This document shows, piece after piece, positions 1-9,027 of a stretch of DNA of 41,717 nucleotides. The position numbers and the translations under genes were made by a program. A model generated the notes under the pieces. The model made no database searches and was not told the DNA's origin. It was given only the letters and a program-made list of their open reading frames with translations. Position 1 is the stretch's first letter. Every line of letters starts with the position of its first letter. The DNA comes from an uncultured Myxococcales bacterium (GTDB lineage: Bacteria > Myxococcota_A > UBA9042), in the NCBI GenBank assembly GCA_903883645.1, contig CAISBR010000059.1:1-41717 (forward strand), written 5' to 3'.

Positions 1-538
1 CTGCGTACGGGCGGCTGCGGACTACACCAGGCTCCGGCGGACACATCGCCGGGCCGAAGGCTGGCCGGGGGTTGGACATGGCCCCGGGGGGCGCCCATGG
101 GCTGCGAAAGCGGCCGGCGGGCGTCGGTGTGGTGGTGCGCCTGGGGCCGTAAGGTCCCTGGCGCTGCGGTGGGGCGGATGGGCTGGGCGGATTCCTGGCC
201 GTTAGGCCAAGGTGTAACCGACTGTAAGAACATGCATTTCAGCCGAACCGTCGCCACTAGGCCGCGAGCCTCGGTGGTCAACCGCCCGTGCCACCCCAGA
301 GCGCTTCGCCCGCCTGGGCCCCCGGGTCGCGGAGCGACCCGCTGCGCGGCAAGGATGCGAACCCGCAGGGCGGCGGGCCGGCACACTCAAGAAAGCTGTG
401 CAATTCTGCAGTCTCGTGTGCCGGATCGCCGCAGCGGCGCCGGGGGTGTGGAATTTTACGCAGTGGTCACGTGCGCCGCTGTCGCAGCCTGACGGCGCGA
501 AGCGCCGAGCCGCCCAAATCCCCAACCTAATCAAGCCC
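1..538. other. Region without a supportable gene
   Basis: No open frame here has a recognisable domain or a codon pattern better than its competitors on both strands. The visible structure is a perfect 8-bp hairpin at 323-341 (cgggtcgc, loop gga, gcgacccg) and a 6-bp hairpin at 493-507 (cggcgc, loop gaa, gcgccg). Neither is followed by a T-run on either strand, so I do not call a terminator. The second lies just beyond the stop of the minus-strand hydrolase gene and could be a 3'-end structure. The leftmost 80 bases may contain the end of a gene truncated by the window edge, but I cannot recognise it. Confidence 0.5.
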
Positions 539-1456
539 TCACGCCGCCAGCACCGCCTCGCCGTCAAACCCCAGCCGCTCCCGCAAGAACTTCTGCACCC
601 GCAGGTGAATCAGCTCCGGGAACTCCAGCGGCGTGTAATGCGTCCCCGACGGGATCACCAGCAGCTCGGCCTCCGCAATCCGCCGCACCATCTCGCGCGA
701 CTGCTGCACCGGCGTAAACAGGTCGCGGTCGCCCGAGATAATCAGCGTCGGCTTGTCGATCTGCGGCAGCAGCGCCTCGGCACAGTGATCGCCCAGCGAG
801 TTCAAAATCGCCATATAGCGCGTCATGTTCAGACCCGCCACCTGCGTCGCCAGCTCTACAAACATCTTGTCGTCCAGCGTCTGCGACACCAGCCCCAGCG
901 CCTTCAGGACCGTCAGCGAAACCTTGATTTGCACTAACCGCTGCGCATACGGCTGCCCCGGCTCGGCCAAGAACGCCACCGCCTCGACACCGCGCAAAAT
1001 CGCTGGAATCAAAGGCTTAATTGGCGACGTCTTCAGCAGTGGCGCAAACGCCGTCGCCAGCGGCCGACCAAAAGTGCCGTTGATCATCACCAGGCCCAGC
1101 ACGCGCGCGGCATGGCGACGCAGCACCTCAAAGCTGACCTGCACACCCATCGACCAGCCGACCAAAATCGCCTTGTCGACCCCTAGCGCGTCCATCACAG
1201 CCACCCCGTCGTCGGCATGGGTCGCCACGCTATAGTCGCTGCCCGCCGCCGGTCCCGATCGGTACAACCCGCGATAATCCCATGATATAATTCGATGTTT
1301 GGGTCCAAAGAAGTCGGTAAAATAGCGCCACGCGTCGATGTTGCCGCCCAGGCCGTTGGCTAGCACGATGGTGGGCCCGGGGCCGCCGCCGCAGTCGTAG
1401 CCCATCAGCTCGGTGCCGTCGTGGCTGCGCACAGGTATGTGTCGAATCTCGATCAT
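539..1456 (-). CDS. Alpha/beta hydrolase fold protein
   Basis: This 305-residue protein has a complete alpha/beta hydrolase layout. The oxyanion-loop region is VLANGLGG (about 31-38), the nucleophile elbow is GWSMG with Ser102, the acid is probably Asp245 in SGDRDLFTP, and the base is His273 in GTHYTPLEFP. There is no signal peptide, so it is probably cytoplasmic. Family members include esterases, haloalkane dehalogenases, epoxide hydrolases and C-C bond hydrolases; the sequence does not show the substrate. The ATG start lies 7 bases after the dtd stop codon, so it is probably co-transcribed with dtd and the radical SAM gene upstream. Family assignment is secure and specific function is unknown. 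Confidence 0.9.
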   Translation of the reverse strand: MIEIRHIPVRSHDGTELMGYDCGGGPGPTIVLANGLGGNIDAWRYFTDFFGPKHRIISWDYRGLYRSGPAAGSDYSVATHADDGVAVMDALGVDKAILVGWSMGVQVSFEVLRRHAARVLGLVMINGTFGRPLATAFAPLLKTSPIKPLIPAILRGVEAVAFLAEPGQPYAQRLVQIKVSLTVLKALGLVSQTLDDKMFVELATQVAGLNMTRYMAILNSLGDHCAEALLPQIDKPTLIISGDRDLFTPVQQSREMVRRIAEAELLVIPSGTHYTPLEFPELIHLRVQKFLRERLGFDGEAVLAA

Positions 1457-1463
1457 TGTGCCC

Positions 1464-1913
1464 TCAAAACAACTTCTTAGAGTCGAGCAGGATGGTCACC
1501 GGGCCATCGTTGCACAGACTAACCTGCATATCGGCGCCGAACACGCCCTGCTCGACCCGCAGCCCTTGCGCGCGCCACGCCTGGCCACAGCGGTCGACCA
1601 GCAGCGCCGCTGGCTCGGGCGCCATCGCGGCCGTAAAACTCGGGCGTTTACCGCGTCTTGCGTCCCCATGCAGCGTAAACTGACTGACCAGCAGGATCGC
1701 GCCCGCCACATCGCCCACGGCCAAGTTCATCTTGCCCGCGTCGTCGGCAAAAATGCGCAAACCAGCAATCTTGTCGGCCATATACGCCAGGTCCACATCG
1801 TCGTCGCCATGGCCCACAGACAGTAGCACCAGCAGCCCGCGGTCGATCGCGCCGACCGTCTGCCCCTGCACCACCACCGCGGCCTGACTGACCCGCTGGA
1901 CCACCGCGCGCAT
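1464..1913 (-). CDS. dtd: D-aminoacyl-tRNA deacylase
   Basis: This enzyme hydrolyses D-amino acids (and glycine mischarged on tRNA-Ala) from tRNA in the cytoplasm, a proofreading step in translation. The 149-residue product begins MRAVVQRVSQA, the usual DTD N-terminus. It carries the two family signatures: SQFTLHGDARRGKRPSF near residue 80, and NDGPVTI near the C-terminus, which contains the Gly-cisPro motif that excludes L-amino acids. The family is about 145 residues long. A longer reading from 1976 adds 21 residues with no family match, so I chose the ATG at 1913. It lies 78 bases downstream of the radical SAM gene and 7 bases upstream of the hydrolase gene. Confidence 0.95.
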   Translation of the reverse strand: MRAVVQRVSQAAVVVQGQTVGAIDRGLLVLLSVGHGDDDVDLAYMADKIAGLRIFADDAGKMNLAVGDVAGAILLVSQFTLHGDARRGKRPSFTAAMAPEPAALLVDRCGQAWRAQGLRVEQGVFGADMQVSLCNDGPVTILLDSKKLF

Positions 1914-1991
1914 GGGCACCTCGGGCGCATCCGCGCGCCGCAGCCCGAGCATGGCCACACGGGCCGCGCTTGTCAAAATCGCCGGGCGCGG

Positions 1992-4271
1992 CTAGGGCCC
2001 CTCAACAGCGCACGGCAGCTGCAATTCCCGGGCAATCCGCAGCGCGCGGTCCAAGTCAGCCGCATGTTCGGGCAGTTGCTGCAGATCAAGCTCGGCCGCC
2101 AGCACCTCGATGCGGATCTCGCGGGCGCCCTGCTCAGCCGCCCACTGCACCAACTGGGGCAGCTCGCGCCACGCCGCGCGCTGCGGCACGAGCACCGCCG
2201 CAACCTTTAGCTGCGCCGCCACCGCTTGCTTAAATGCGCTTTGGATTTGTACACCTGCGCCCTGTACCGCCACCGCCACATCTTCGTCGCTATCGGCCAG
2301 CCGGTGGCGTTTCAGCGCCAGCCGCGTCGCCCCCGCCAGCCGCAGCCGCTGCGCCGCCCCCGGATTCGCCAAAAAGCGCCCGTTGCTGTGCACTTCTACG
2401 TCGCGCGCCCCCGCCTGCCGCGCCGCCCGCAGTAGCCCCAGCAGGCCCGGTAGCAGCGCCGGCTCGCGCCCCGCCAGCACCACCTGCCCCTGCTTAGACG
2501 CCACAACCACCTGCTCTGTCAGGATTTTTTCGTCGTCACTGAACTCGGCCCGCCCGGCCACACAGCTATGGCAGTGTTGATTGCAGTGCCGACCCACCAG
2601 CACCGTGCGCGTCGCCGCCGGCCCGCTTTCACCCGTGGGCGCCGGCTGCCGCCGCCAACGCCGCTGTAGGTCGCAAAATTGTCGCTCGATCTCGTCGATT
2701 TCATCTACAATTTCAATGAGTAACGAGGCCATTTCGCCCGTACCGAGCCGCCACTGCGCCCAGTGCAGCGCCGCCGCCAGCAGCCCCACCTGCTGCTCGG
2801 GCCGCCCGCGAGGCGCCAGTCGCTGCACCAGCCGCTCGACCGCCTCGACCCGCGCATCGCGGTAGCGCCACAGGGCCTCACGGCTATAACCGGCCGAAAG
2901 CTGGCTCGTTTCGTGCCCCTGTCCGTCAAGCAGCAGCCCGTCGCGCCGCGCCAGCCAATACAGGGGCAGGTTGGGGTACAGGCGCAGCCGACTCAGCGCC
3001 AGCCCGTGCGCCAGCGCTCCTAGGGCGTGCTCGTCGCAAAACTCCACGTTTTCGTGCAGCTCTTGCAGGGTCGTCCACGGATTGAACAAGATCAGCGAGC
3101 TCGCCCCATGCGCATACAGGCGAAACGCCTGCGGAAATTGCCGATGCAGCGCGCGCATTTCGGCCAGCGCCTGAGCATAGTGAGCGACCGTGACACCCTT
3201 GTTATAGAGATCGAGCTGCGACTGACTAAACGACTCAAAACCGATCAGGTGAATCGTGAACCACCATCCCGAGTTACCGCAAAGTTGTGCCGCTCGCTGC
3301 AGCGCCTCACCGTACCGCAAGATGGCATCGCCGCGGCCGGGCACCAGCAAACCCACTGGGTTCATGCCCGAATTCACCAGTTGCTCGATAAGCTGGGGCA
3401 GGTAGCGCAGCGCCGACTGATCGCGCAGCACCACCTCGTCGAGCTGCGGCAAGTGCTTCTGCCAATAGCGAATTTGCTCTAGCGAACTCGCCAACACCTG
3501 CTCGACCGCCGGGGCCGAGTAGTCACCGCCCATCAGGCAAAAGCTGCAGCCGCGCAAGGTAATGCCACTGGCCCCAAGCTCCGCACCCACAAAGCGCGGA
3601 TTGCCCACCACCGGATCGCTAAAAGGGCAACCCGATGTCGTCTCAAGGCTTTTTCGCACTAGTGGCGTGCTGCCGTCGCGGTTCATCGGCGCACCGAGTA
3701 CGATCGCAGCGGCCACCGGTACAAACGGCTGCAGCAACGTCGCCCCGCGCAGCGGCGGCCGCGGCGGCGTGACCAGGGGCATGGGCCAGCCGGGCAGATC
3801 AGCTCGCAACCCATCAATCAGACTAAGATCTCCACCCGCCACAACCGCCAAAGCGAGCTGCAGCAGTCCGCGCCGGTCTTGGGCAAATTGGCTCAGCAGC
3901 AGCTCGGGTCGCAGACTCTGCCACTCGGCAAACGGATCGGTCACGCACAACCACGCGCCCTGGCTCTGGATCTGCGCCAGCAGCCCCTCATCCCACGCCT
4001 GGTCGACCACCACCAAAGGGCAACCGCGCAAGGTCGCCAGCACCTCGGCGTCTAGGCTCTGGGTCGCCGCCGCATCGCCGCGCGGGTAGTAGGCGTGCAC
4101 CAGGTCGGCCGCCACGCCCACACTGCGCAACTGCCCAGCAATCCAGGCGAATGCCGTGTCGCCCACAAAGTCTTCACCGGTCTGAGCGTGCAGCACCAGC
4201 AGCGCCACCCGGCCCGGTCGCGGCGCAACCAGGGGCGGCAGCGGGCTTTGGGGCGGTTGCGGTGCAATCAT
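1992..4271 (-). CDS. Tandem radical SAM fusion protein
   Basis: This 759-residue protein appears to contain two radical SAM modules. Residues 20-120 look like a cobalamin-binding or flavodoxin-like N-terminal domain of B12-type radical SAM enzymes (VALLVLHAQ, then LVVVDQAWD), without a visible DxHxxG. Module 1 has Cys215 in TSGCPF and, after about 26 residues, GCSFC (Cys242, Cys245), a split cluster motif, followed by barrel-like segments to about residue 440. Module 2 begins with a canonical CxxxCxxC (CNQHCHSC, Cys563/567/570), then GREP (about 601-604, where GGEP is usual) and HSNGRFL (628-634). The ATG at 4271 was chosen because upstream codons overlap the divergent gene and look non-coding. 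The product of the reaction is unknown. It is probably first in an operon with dtd and a hydrolase. Two [4Fe-4S]-binding modules in one chain is uncommon. Confidence 0.8.
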   Translation of the reverse strand: MIAPQPPQSPLPPLVAPRPGRVALLVLHAQTGEDFVGDTAFAWIAGQLRSVGVAADLVHAYYPRGDAAATQSLDAEVLATLRGCPLVVVDQAWDEGLLAQIQSQGAWLCVTDPFAEWQSLRPELLLSQFAQDRRGLLQLALAVVAGGDLSLIDGLRADLPGWPMPLVTPPRPPLRGATLLQPFVPVAAAIVLGAPMNRDGSTPLVRKSLETTSGCPFSDPVVGNPRFVGAELGASGITLRGCSFCLMGGDYSAPAVEQVLASSLEQIRYWQKHLPQLDEVVLRDQSALRYLPQLIEQLVNSGMNPVGLLVPGRGDAILRYGEALQRAAQLCGNSGWWFTIHLIGFESFSQSQLDLYNKGVTVAHYAQALAEMRALHRQFPQAFRLYAHGASSLILFNPWTTLQELHENVEFCDEHALGALAHGLALSRLRLYPNLPLYWLARRDGLLLDGQGHETSQLSAGYSREALWRYRDARVEAVERLVQRLAPRGRPEQQVGLLAAALHWAQWRLGTGEMASLLIEIVDEIDEIERQFCDLQRRWRRQPAPTGESGPAATRTVLVGRHCNQHCHSCVAGRAEFSDDEKILTEQVVVASKQGQVVLAGREPALLPGLLGLLRAARQAGARDVEVHSNGRFLANPGAAQRLRLAGATRLALKRHRLADSDEDVAVAVQGAGVQIQSAFKQAVAAQLKVAAVLVPQRAAWRELPQLVQWAAEQGAREIRIEVLAAELDLQQLPEHAADLDRALRIARELQLPCAVEGP

Positions 4272-4397
4272 GGCCGCCAGAATGCCTAGCCCGCCCGGCA
4301 GCGGCAAGCGGTACGGTCGAAACTGCGGGGCTCGGCTTGCGTTGGCGTGCGGTCCTCTGCGACACTCTTGGCGCCGTTGCGGCGGGGAGTCGTGCCG
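4272..4397. promoter_or_regulatory. Divergent intergenic region
   Basis: These 126 bases separate the divergently transcribed radical SAM gene and the methyltransferase-like lipoprotein gene and must hold both sets of start signals. I cannot identify a convincing -35/-10 pair on either strand. GGGGAG at 4384-4389 sits 8 bases before the plus-strand ATG at 4398 and serves as its ribosome binding site. Confidence 0.4.
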
Positions 4398-5120
4398 ATG
4401 CTTCAGCCCAGCCCAAGTAAATTTACTATTGTTTTTGCAATACTTCTGGCCCTTGCCAGCTGCGGCGTGCCGCGCCGAACGGTCCAACTCACACCGCCCG
4501 CCCCGGCGGTAGTGGCCGATGAGCAAGCGCGCAACGACTGGCAACTCCCCGACAAAATCGTCGAGAGTCTGCACCTTGCCCATGGCGCGAAGGTGGCCGA
4601 TCTGGGCGCGGGCAACGGCTATCTGCTGCCCTGGCTGTCGCGGGCCGTGGGGCCCGAAGGCCGTGTCTATGCTCTAGAAATCCAACCCGAGCTGCTGACC
4701 GAGCTCCACCAGCGGACCGAACGCGAGCACCTGGCCAATGTGGTGGTGCTGGCTGCAGATGCCACCCGTGCGGTGCTGCCCGAACTGATCGATCGCGTAG
4801 TAATGCTGCACAGTTATCGCGAGCTGACCGATCCCGTGACGCTGCTGGCGGCGCTCAAGCACACGCTCACGCCGGCGGGCCGCATGGCGGTGATCGAATT
4901 CTTGCCGCCGCCCGACCCCACCGGCCACCCGATCCCGCTGCCGCCCGCCGAGCGTCGCGTCGCGCCCGAGACGATTGAGGCCGAGGCGCGCGGCGCCGGG
5001 CTAGTGGCTGTGCGGCACTACGCCGTGCTTCCCCATCAATACTTTGCGGAATTTGTGCCTGCCGAGCAGCTGACTCCGGCCCTTGATCATACCGCCGCGG
5101 CCACCGCCACCTCACCTTAA
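4398..5120 (+). CDS. Methyltransferase-fold lipoprotein
   Basis: The 240-residue product begins with a hydrophobic segment ending in the lipobox LASC (Cys22), which predicts lipidation and export to the periplasm or outer membrane. The rest is a class I SAM methyltransferase fold: motif I VADLGAGNGYLLPWL at about 67-81, an acidic motif II (YALEIQPE), then DATRAVLPELIDRVVMLHS and GRMAVIEFLPP. I chose the ATG at 4398 because GGGGAG lies 8 bases upstream and this start places the basic and hydrophobic signal correctly; a longer reading from 4347 would bury the signal. The combination is odd because SAM is not known to be available outside the cytoplasm. It may be a binding or structural derivative. 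The epimerase gene follows after 12 bases, so the two are probably co-transcribed. Confidence 0.8.
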   Translation: MLQPSPSKFTIVFAILLALASCGVPRRTVQLTPPAPAVVADEQARNDWQLPDKIVESLHLAHGAKVADLGAGNGYLLPWLSRAVGPEGRVYALEIQPELLTELHQRTEREHLANVVVLAADATRAVLPELIDRVVMLHSYRELTDPVTLLAALKHTLTPAGRMAVIEFLPPPDPTGHPIPLPPAERRVAPETIEAEARGAGLVAVRHYAVLPHQYFAEFVPAEQLTPALDHTAAATATSP

Positions 5121-5132
5121 TCTGGGGACACT

Positions 5133-5807
<675 letters not shown>

Positions 5808-5894
5808 CGTCTTTGCAGCCCCGGAATTCGACACGGTGCCGGCAACTCCTATCATGCACGAGTTGGGGCCCTTCCGCCCGGCGTTGCCTTCACA

Positions 5895-7058
5895 ATGGTT
5901 TCCGAACTCGTCAGCCAGCGCAGTTACGCCACCGAGGCGGGTACGCGACGCTTTGCCCATCGGCACGGCGCCGGCAAGGCGGCTGACGCGTACTCGCAAC
6001 TCGCCCACCTCGAGCTGTCGTCGGTCGGCATTGGCACCTATCTCGGCCAGCCCAGTGAGGAAACAGACGAAGCGTACCAGGTCGCTATCGTCGATGCGGT
6101 GCGGCGCGGAATCAATGTGATCGACACCGCAGCCAACTTCCGCTGCCAGCGCTCGGAGCGGGCCGTCGGTCTCGCGCTACAACAGCTAATCGCCGATGGC
6201 GAGATCTACCGCAGCGAAGTGCTCGTCGCGTCGGCCGCGGGCATGGTCGCCTTCGAGTCTGAACCGCCTAGTAACAAAGCTCATTTCTTGCACAGCACCA
6301 CCGTGGGCCGCGGCCTGTGCGACGAAGGCGAGCTGGTGGCAGGCTGCCACTGCATGGCGCCGGCGTTCCTCGCGCAAAGCATCGAAAAAAGCCTGGAAAA
6401 TTTGGGTCTTTCGACCCTCGATATCTACTACATCCACAACCCCGAGACGCAGTTGCATCTTATCGAGCGGCCCCTGTTCTTCGAGCGGCTGCGGCGCGCC
6501 TTCGAAGTCCTTGAAGCTGCAGTACAACGTGGCCAGTTGCGCGCATACGGCATCACGTCGTGGATGGGCGTGCGAGCGCGGCCAAGCGATCGCGACTACC
6601 TGAGCTTGCAAGAGGTGCTCGAGGTGGCGCACGACGTCGCGGGGAGCCGCCACCACTGCAAAGCGCTGCAGATTCCAGTTAATTTGGCCATGCCTGAGGC
6701 CTTCTTACACCCTAACCAGCCCGTGCGCGGCCAGCTACTCACGGCGTTGGATGCCGCCCGTCAGCTCGGTCTTGTGGTGTTCGGCAGCTCGCCCTTGCAT
6801 CAGGGGCGGCTTGTGCAAAGGCGCTTGGCGCACGTGCCACCGCTGCCGGCGATGTGTCAGCTGCCCGACCACGACCCGGCTGCGGTCGAGGCGCTACAAT
6901 TTGCCCGCTCTGTTCCAGGTGTTGCGAGCTCTCTCGTGGGGATGCGCCGGCCGGAGCACGTGGCGACCGCCGCGCGCTTGCTCTACCACCCGCGCGCGCC
7001 CCTCGAGTGGCTGTGCTCCGCGGCCCGCCCCAACTTGAGCTCTAGCTATGTCGGCTAA
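5895..7058 (+). CDS. Aldo/keto-reductase-like protein, altered active site
   Basis: This 387-residue protein has the aldo/keto reductase barrel pattern: GIGTYLG (45-51), VIDTAANF (75-82), a SERAVG helix, LDIYYIHNPE (His181), AYGITSW, and a late VFGSSP/SSLVGMRRPEHV nucleotide-binding region. The usual catalytic Tyr after the IDTA motif is Phe82, and the usual Lys (in a K-G motif after the third strand) appears as Ala114 in LVASAAG. Asp77 and His181 are retained. Unless a different residue substitutes, normal proton transfer should be impaired. A roughly 40-residue N-terminal extension precedes the barrel. The start is an ATG 87 bases after rpe. It may be an inactive relative or a changed enzyme; the substrate is unknown. 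Confidence 0.85.
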   Translation: MVSELVSQRSYATEAGTRRFAHRHGAGKAADAYSQLAHLELSSVGIGTYLGQPSEETDEAYQVAIVDAVRRGINVIDTAANFRCQRSERAVGLALQQLIADGEIYRSEVLVASAAGMVAFESEPPSNKAHFLHSTTVGRGLCDEGELVAGCHCMAPAFLAQSIEKSLENLGLSTLDIYYIHNPETQLHLIERPLFFERLRRAFEVLEAAVQRGQLRAYGITSWMGVRARPSDRDYLSLQEVLEVAHDVAGSRHHCKALQIPVNLAMPEAFLHPNQPVRGQLLTALDAARQLGLVVFGSSPLHQGRLVQRRLAHVPPLPAMCQLPDHDPAAVEALQFARSVPGVASSLVGMRRPEHVATAARLLYHPRAPLEWLCSAARPNLSSSYVG

Positions 7059-7353
7059 GCCGATGCAGTTGGGGTCCGGCTGGCTACACCTGCTTCAACC
7101 ATATGGCATTATATCCATTTCTAGCCTTAAACCGCTGAACGACCGCATCGCGATCGCCGCGTTGCCCGCCCGCGAGATGCCTACAGGGGCCTTTGTGGCC
7201 GAGTTGGTGCTGCGCAGCGGTGAGCGGCGCCGCCCCCCAACAGACGTAGACTTACGAACCATTTCAGGGCAGTTGCACGTCACGCTGGGCGACCCGGTGC
7301 CGCTGGAGCAATGGTATGGCGCTCGCCTCGAGCTGCGCGCCAAGCCACAGTGA
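7048..7353 (+). CDS. Small conserved-looking unknown protein
   Basis: This 101-residue frame starts with an ATG inside the last codons of the aldo/keto-reductase-like gene (11-base overlap), an arrangement typical of translational coupling. I do not recognise the family. The sequence looks like a soluble beta-rich domain with alternating hydrophobic residues (RIAIAALPA, FVAELVLRSG, QLHVTLGDPVPLEQW) and no signal peptide or Cys. Competing frames are less plausible, but the call rests mainly on position and composition. Confidence 0.55.
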   Translation: MSAKPMQLGSGWLHLLQPYGIISISSLKPLNDRIAIAALPAREMPTGAFVAELVLRSGERRRPPTDVDLRTISGQLHVTLGDPVPLEQWYGARLELRAKPQ

Positions 7354-7509
7354 CACCAGAGGTTCTTGGCGAATTGGGGTGTGCAGACCCAAGCGCCGCG
7401 CTGCCGCCTGCACCGGCGACTTGCCAAGCGCGCCCCGCTCGCGCATCGTGCAAGCTGCCCCGCGGTGGATGTTCGCCGCGGCCCACTGGCCCGCCAAGCC
7501 GGAGGTCGC
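7354..7509. other. Intergenic spacer before the DUF4157 gene
   Basis: This stretch of 156 bases has a frame in phase with the next gene (from 7366), but its translation is Arg/Ala/Pro-rich with no family features. The strong ribosome binding site GGAGG at 7501-7505, just ahead of the ATG at 7510, indicates that translation begins there. I see no clear terminator or promoter. Confidence 0.4.
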
Positions 7510-9021
7510 ATGGAGCCGAGCCCCAAGTCAAATACAGACAAAGCCGCTAAACGCAAGGCTTTTGAGCAACGTACCGCCAGTCCCGTCAAAGAGACTCCGG
7601 CCGTCCATCAGCAAATGGCGCCCTCTGTGGCTAAGGCGGATGTGCAGCGCGCGGCGATCGAGGGCGGCGGCAAACAGCCCACTCCAGCGCAACAAGCTGA
7701 AACTGCAGGCGGGCCGGTCAAGTCCGAGCCCTTGGCTGCAGAGGTAGCCAAGAGGGTCAAAGAGTCTTTGGGCGACGACATTGGCGACGTGGTGGTGCGC
7801 TCGGGGCCTGGTGCGGACAGCGAGTGCAAAAAGCGCGGCTGCTCAGCCTTTGCCCTGGGCAACGTGATCACCATGTCGTCGCAGGCGGGCGAGCCGGGAT
7901 CGGCGGGCTACGACAAGATTCTGCTGCACGAATGCGCGCATATTGTGCAAAAGCGTCTGGGCAAGAATCCTGACCCCAAGCAGTCGCAAGCTCGCCCAGA
8001 TGCGGCCCACCCCGACCACGCGGCCGACCCAAAGGCCCCTGCGCCCGAGGGCAAAGACGGCGGCACGGCGGCCAAAGAGAAAGATGCGGACCAAGCCGGC
8101 GAGGCCGCGCAGCAAGGTAAGAAGGCAAAGGTTCAGCAGAAAGCGAACGACGGCGAGGCGCAGCACGCCCCCGAGGTGAAGGGTGCGCCCGCCGCTAGGC
8201 CAGGCGCGGCACCCACTGCTAAACCCGGCGAAGGCAAAGGCGAAAAGCCTGGCGCCGCGGCCGAGGGCGAGAACAACAACCCCACCCAAATCACCATCCC
8301 GATTGGCGGCGACCGCGGCATCGTGTTCACCCCGCCCAACACCAAGGGCGACTGGCAACTGGGCGTATCGGGAGCAAAAAAGCTCTACGGTGGCACCGAG
8401 AAAAAGGTCGACAAGTGGTGGCGCAAGAACATCCCCACACCGTTCTTTGGATTGTCGCTGGGCCTTGGCATCCAGGCCGCACTGACGCTCAAGATCGGCG
8501 AGGTGATGCTGAACAACATCGTGATCAAGCGCCGCAAAGACGACAAGGGCGGCGCATGGTACGAGGTCGAAGGCAACCTAGAAACAGGTATTAATACAGA
8601 AGGTTCAATTGCCCTCTCGGCCGGTGTCTCCGCCGACGCGTGGATCGCCGAAGCCGGCGTGGGTATCAAGGCCAAGCTCGGCGTGTCGGCCAACAAACCG
8701 GCCAGTGCCGCAGTCGCGTTGGGCTACAACCCCACCACCGGCGATTTCGGCCTAAACGGCAAACTCAGCTTGGCCGCTTGGGAAATGGCGCTCAAGGGCA
8801 GCGTGGGCCTGTTCGCCTACTACGACGCCGTCGGCATCTCGACGTACAGCAAAGACTGGTGGCTGTACGAACGCACGCTGGGCAAAATGACCTTAGCTGG
8901 CGTGGACTTCGGCTTCGGTCTGACCAAGCAGCGCGGCTTCTACGGCGAAGTGGCGCCCAAGCCCCTTGAGCTGCAAGACCTTGAGGGCAATGTCCGCTCC
9001 GCCTTCCCCTCGCACAATTAG
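7510..9021 (+). CDS. DUF4157 (HExxH) protein with Gly-rich C-terminal domain
   Basis: The 503-residue product has three parts. Residues 70-150 form a DUF4157-type domain: LAAEVAKRVKESLG, DVVVRSG, FALGNVITM, then the zinc-peptidase motif LLHECAHIVQ (His140, Glu141, His144). Residues about 150-265 are a low-complexity Lys/Ala/Pro/Glu linker. Residues about 270-490 are rich in Gly and alternating beta-type segments (LSLGLGIQAALTLKIG, GSIALSAGVSADAW, GLNGKLSLAAWEMALKGSVG), suggestive of a beta-sheet or barrel-like domain. DUF4157 proteins are commonly cargo or accessory factors of eCIS particles. GGAGG 4 bases before the ATG fixes the start. There is no signal peptide, as expected for a particle-loaded or lysis-released protein. 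Target and activity are unknown. Confidence 0.8.
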   Translation: MEPSPKSNTDKAAKRKAFEQRTASPVKETPAVHQQMAPSVAKADVQRAAIEGGGKQPTPAQQAETAGGPVKSEPLAAEVAKRVKESLGDDIGDVVVRSGPGADSECKKRGCSAFALGNVITMSSQAGEPGSAGYDKILLHECAHIVQKRLGKNPDPKQSQARPDAAHPDHAADPKAPAPEGKDGGTAAKEKDADQAGEAAQQGKKAKVQQKANDGEAQHAPEVKGAPAARPGAAPTAKPGEGKGEKPGAAAEGENNNPTQITIPIGGDRGIVFTPPNTKGDWQLGVSGAKKLYGGTEKKVDKWWRKNIPTPFFGLSLGLGIQAALTLKIGEVMLNNIVIKRRKDDKGGAWYEVEGNLETGINTEGSIALSAGVSADAWIAEAGVGIKAKLGVSANKPASAAVALGYNPTTGDFGLNGKLSLAAWEMALKGSVGLFAYYDAVGISTYSKDWWLYERTLGKMTLAGVDFGFGLTKQRGFYGEVAPKPLELQDLEGNVRSAFPSHN

Positions 9022-9027
9022 ATCACC

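Noticed and set aside
323..341. Perfect 8-bp hairpin as an intrinsic terminator
   Set aside because: No T-run follows on either strand and no gene end is adjacent.
440..460. Roughly 20-base near-match (one mismatch) between the minus strand here and the plus strand near 9975-9994
   Set aside because: One copy lies inside the acetyltransferase coding sequence and a single 20-base match is not unlikely in a window of this size. No further similarity extends either side.
202..567. 121-codon minus-strand frame near the left edge
   Set aside because: It overlaps the 3' end of the hydrolase gene, and its Arg/Ala-rich translation has no family features.
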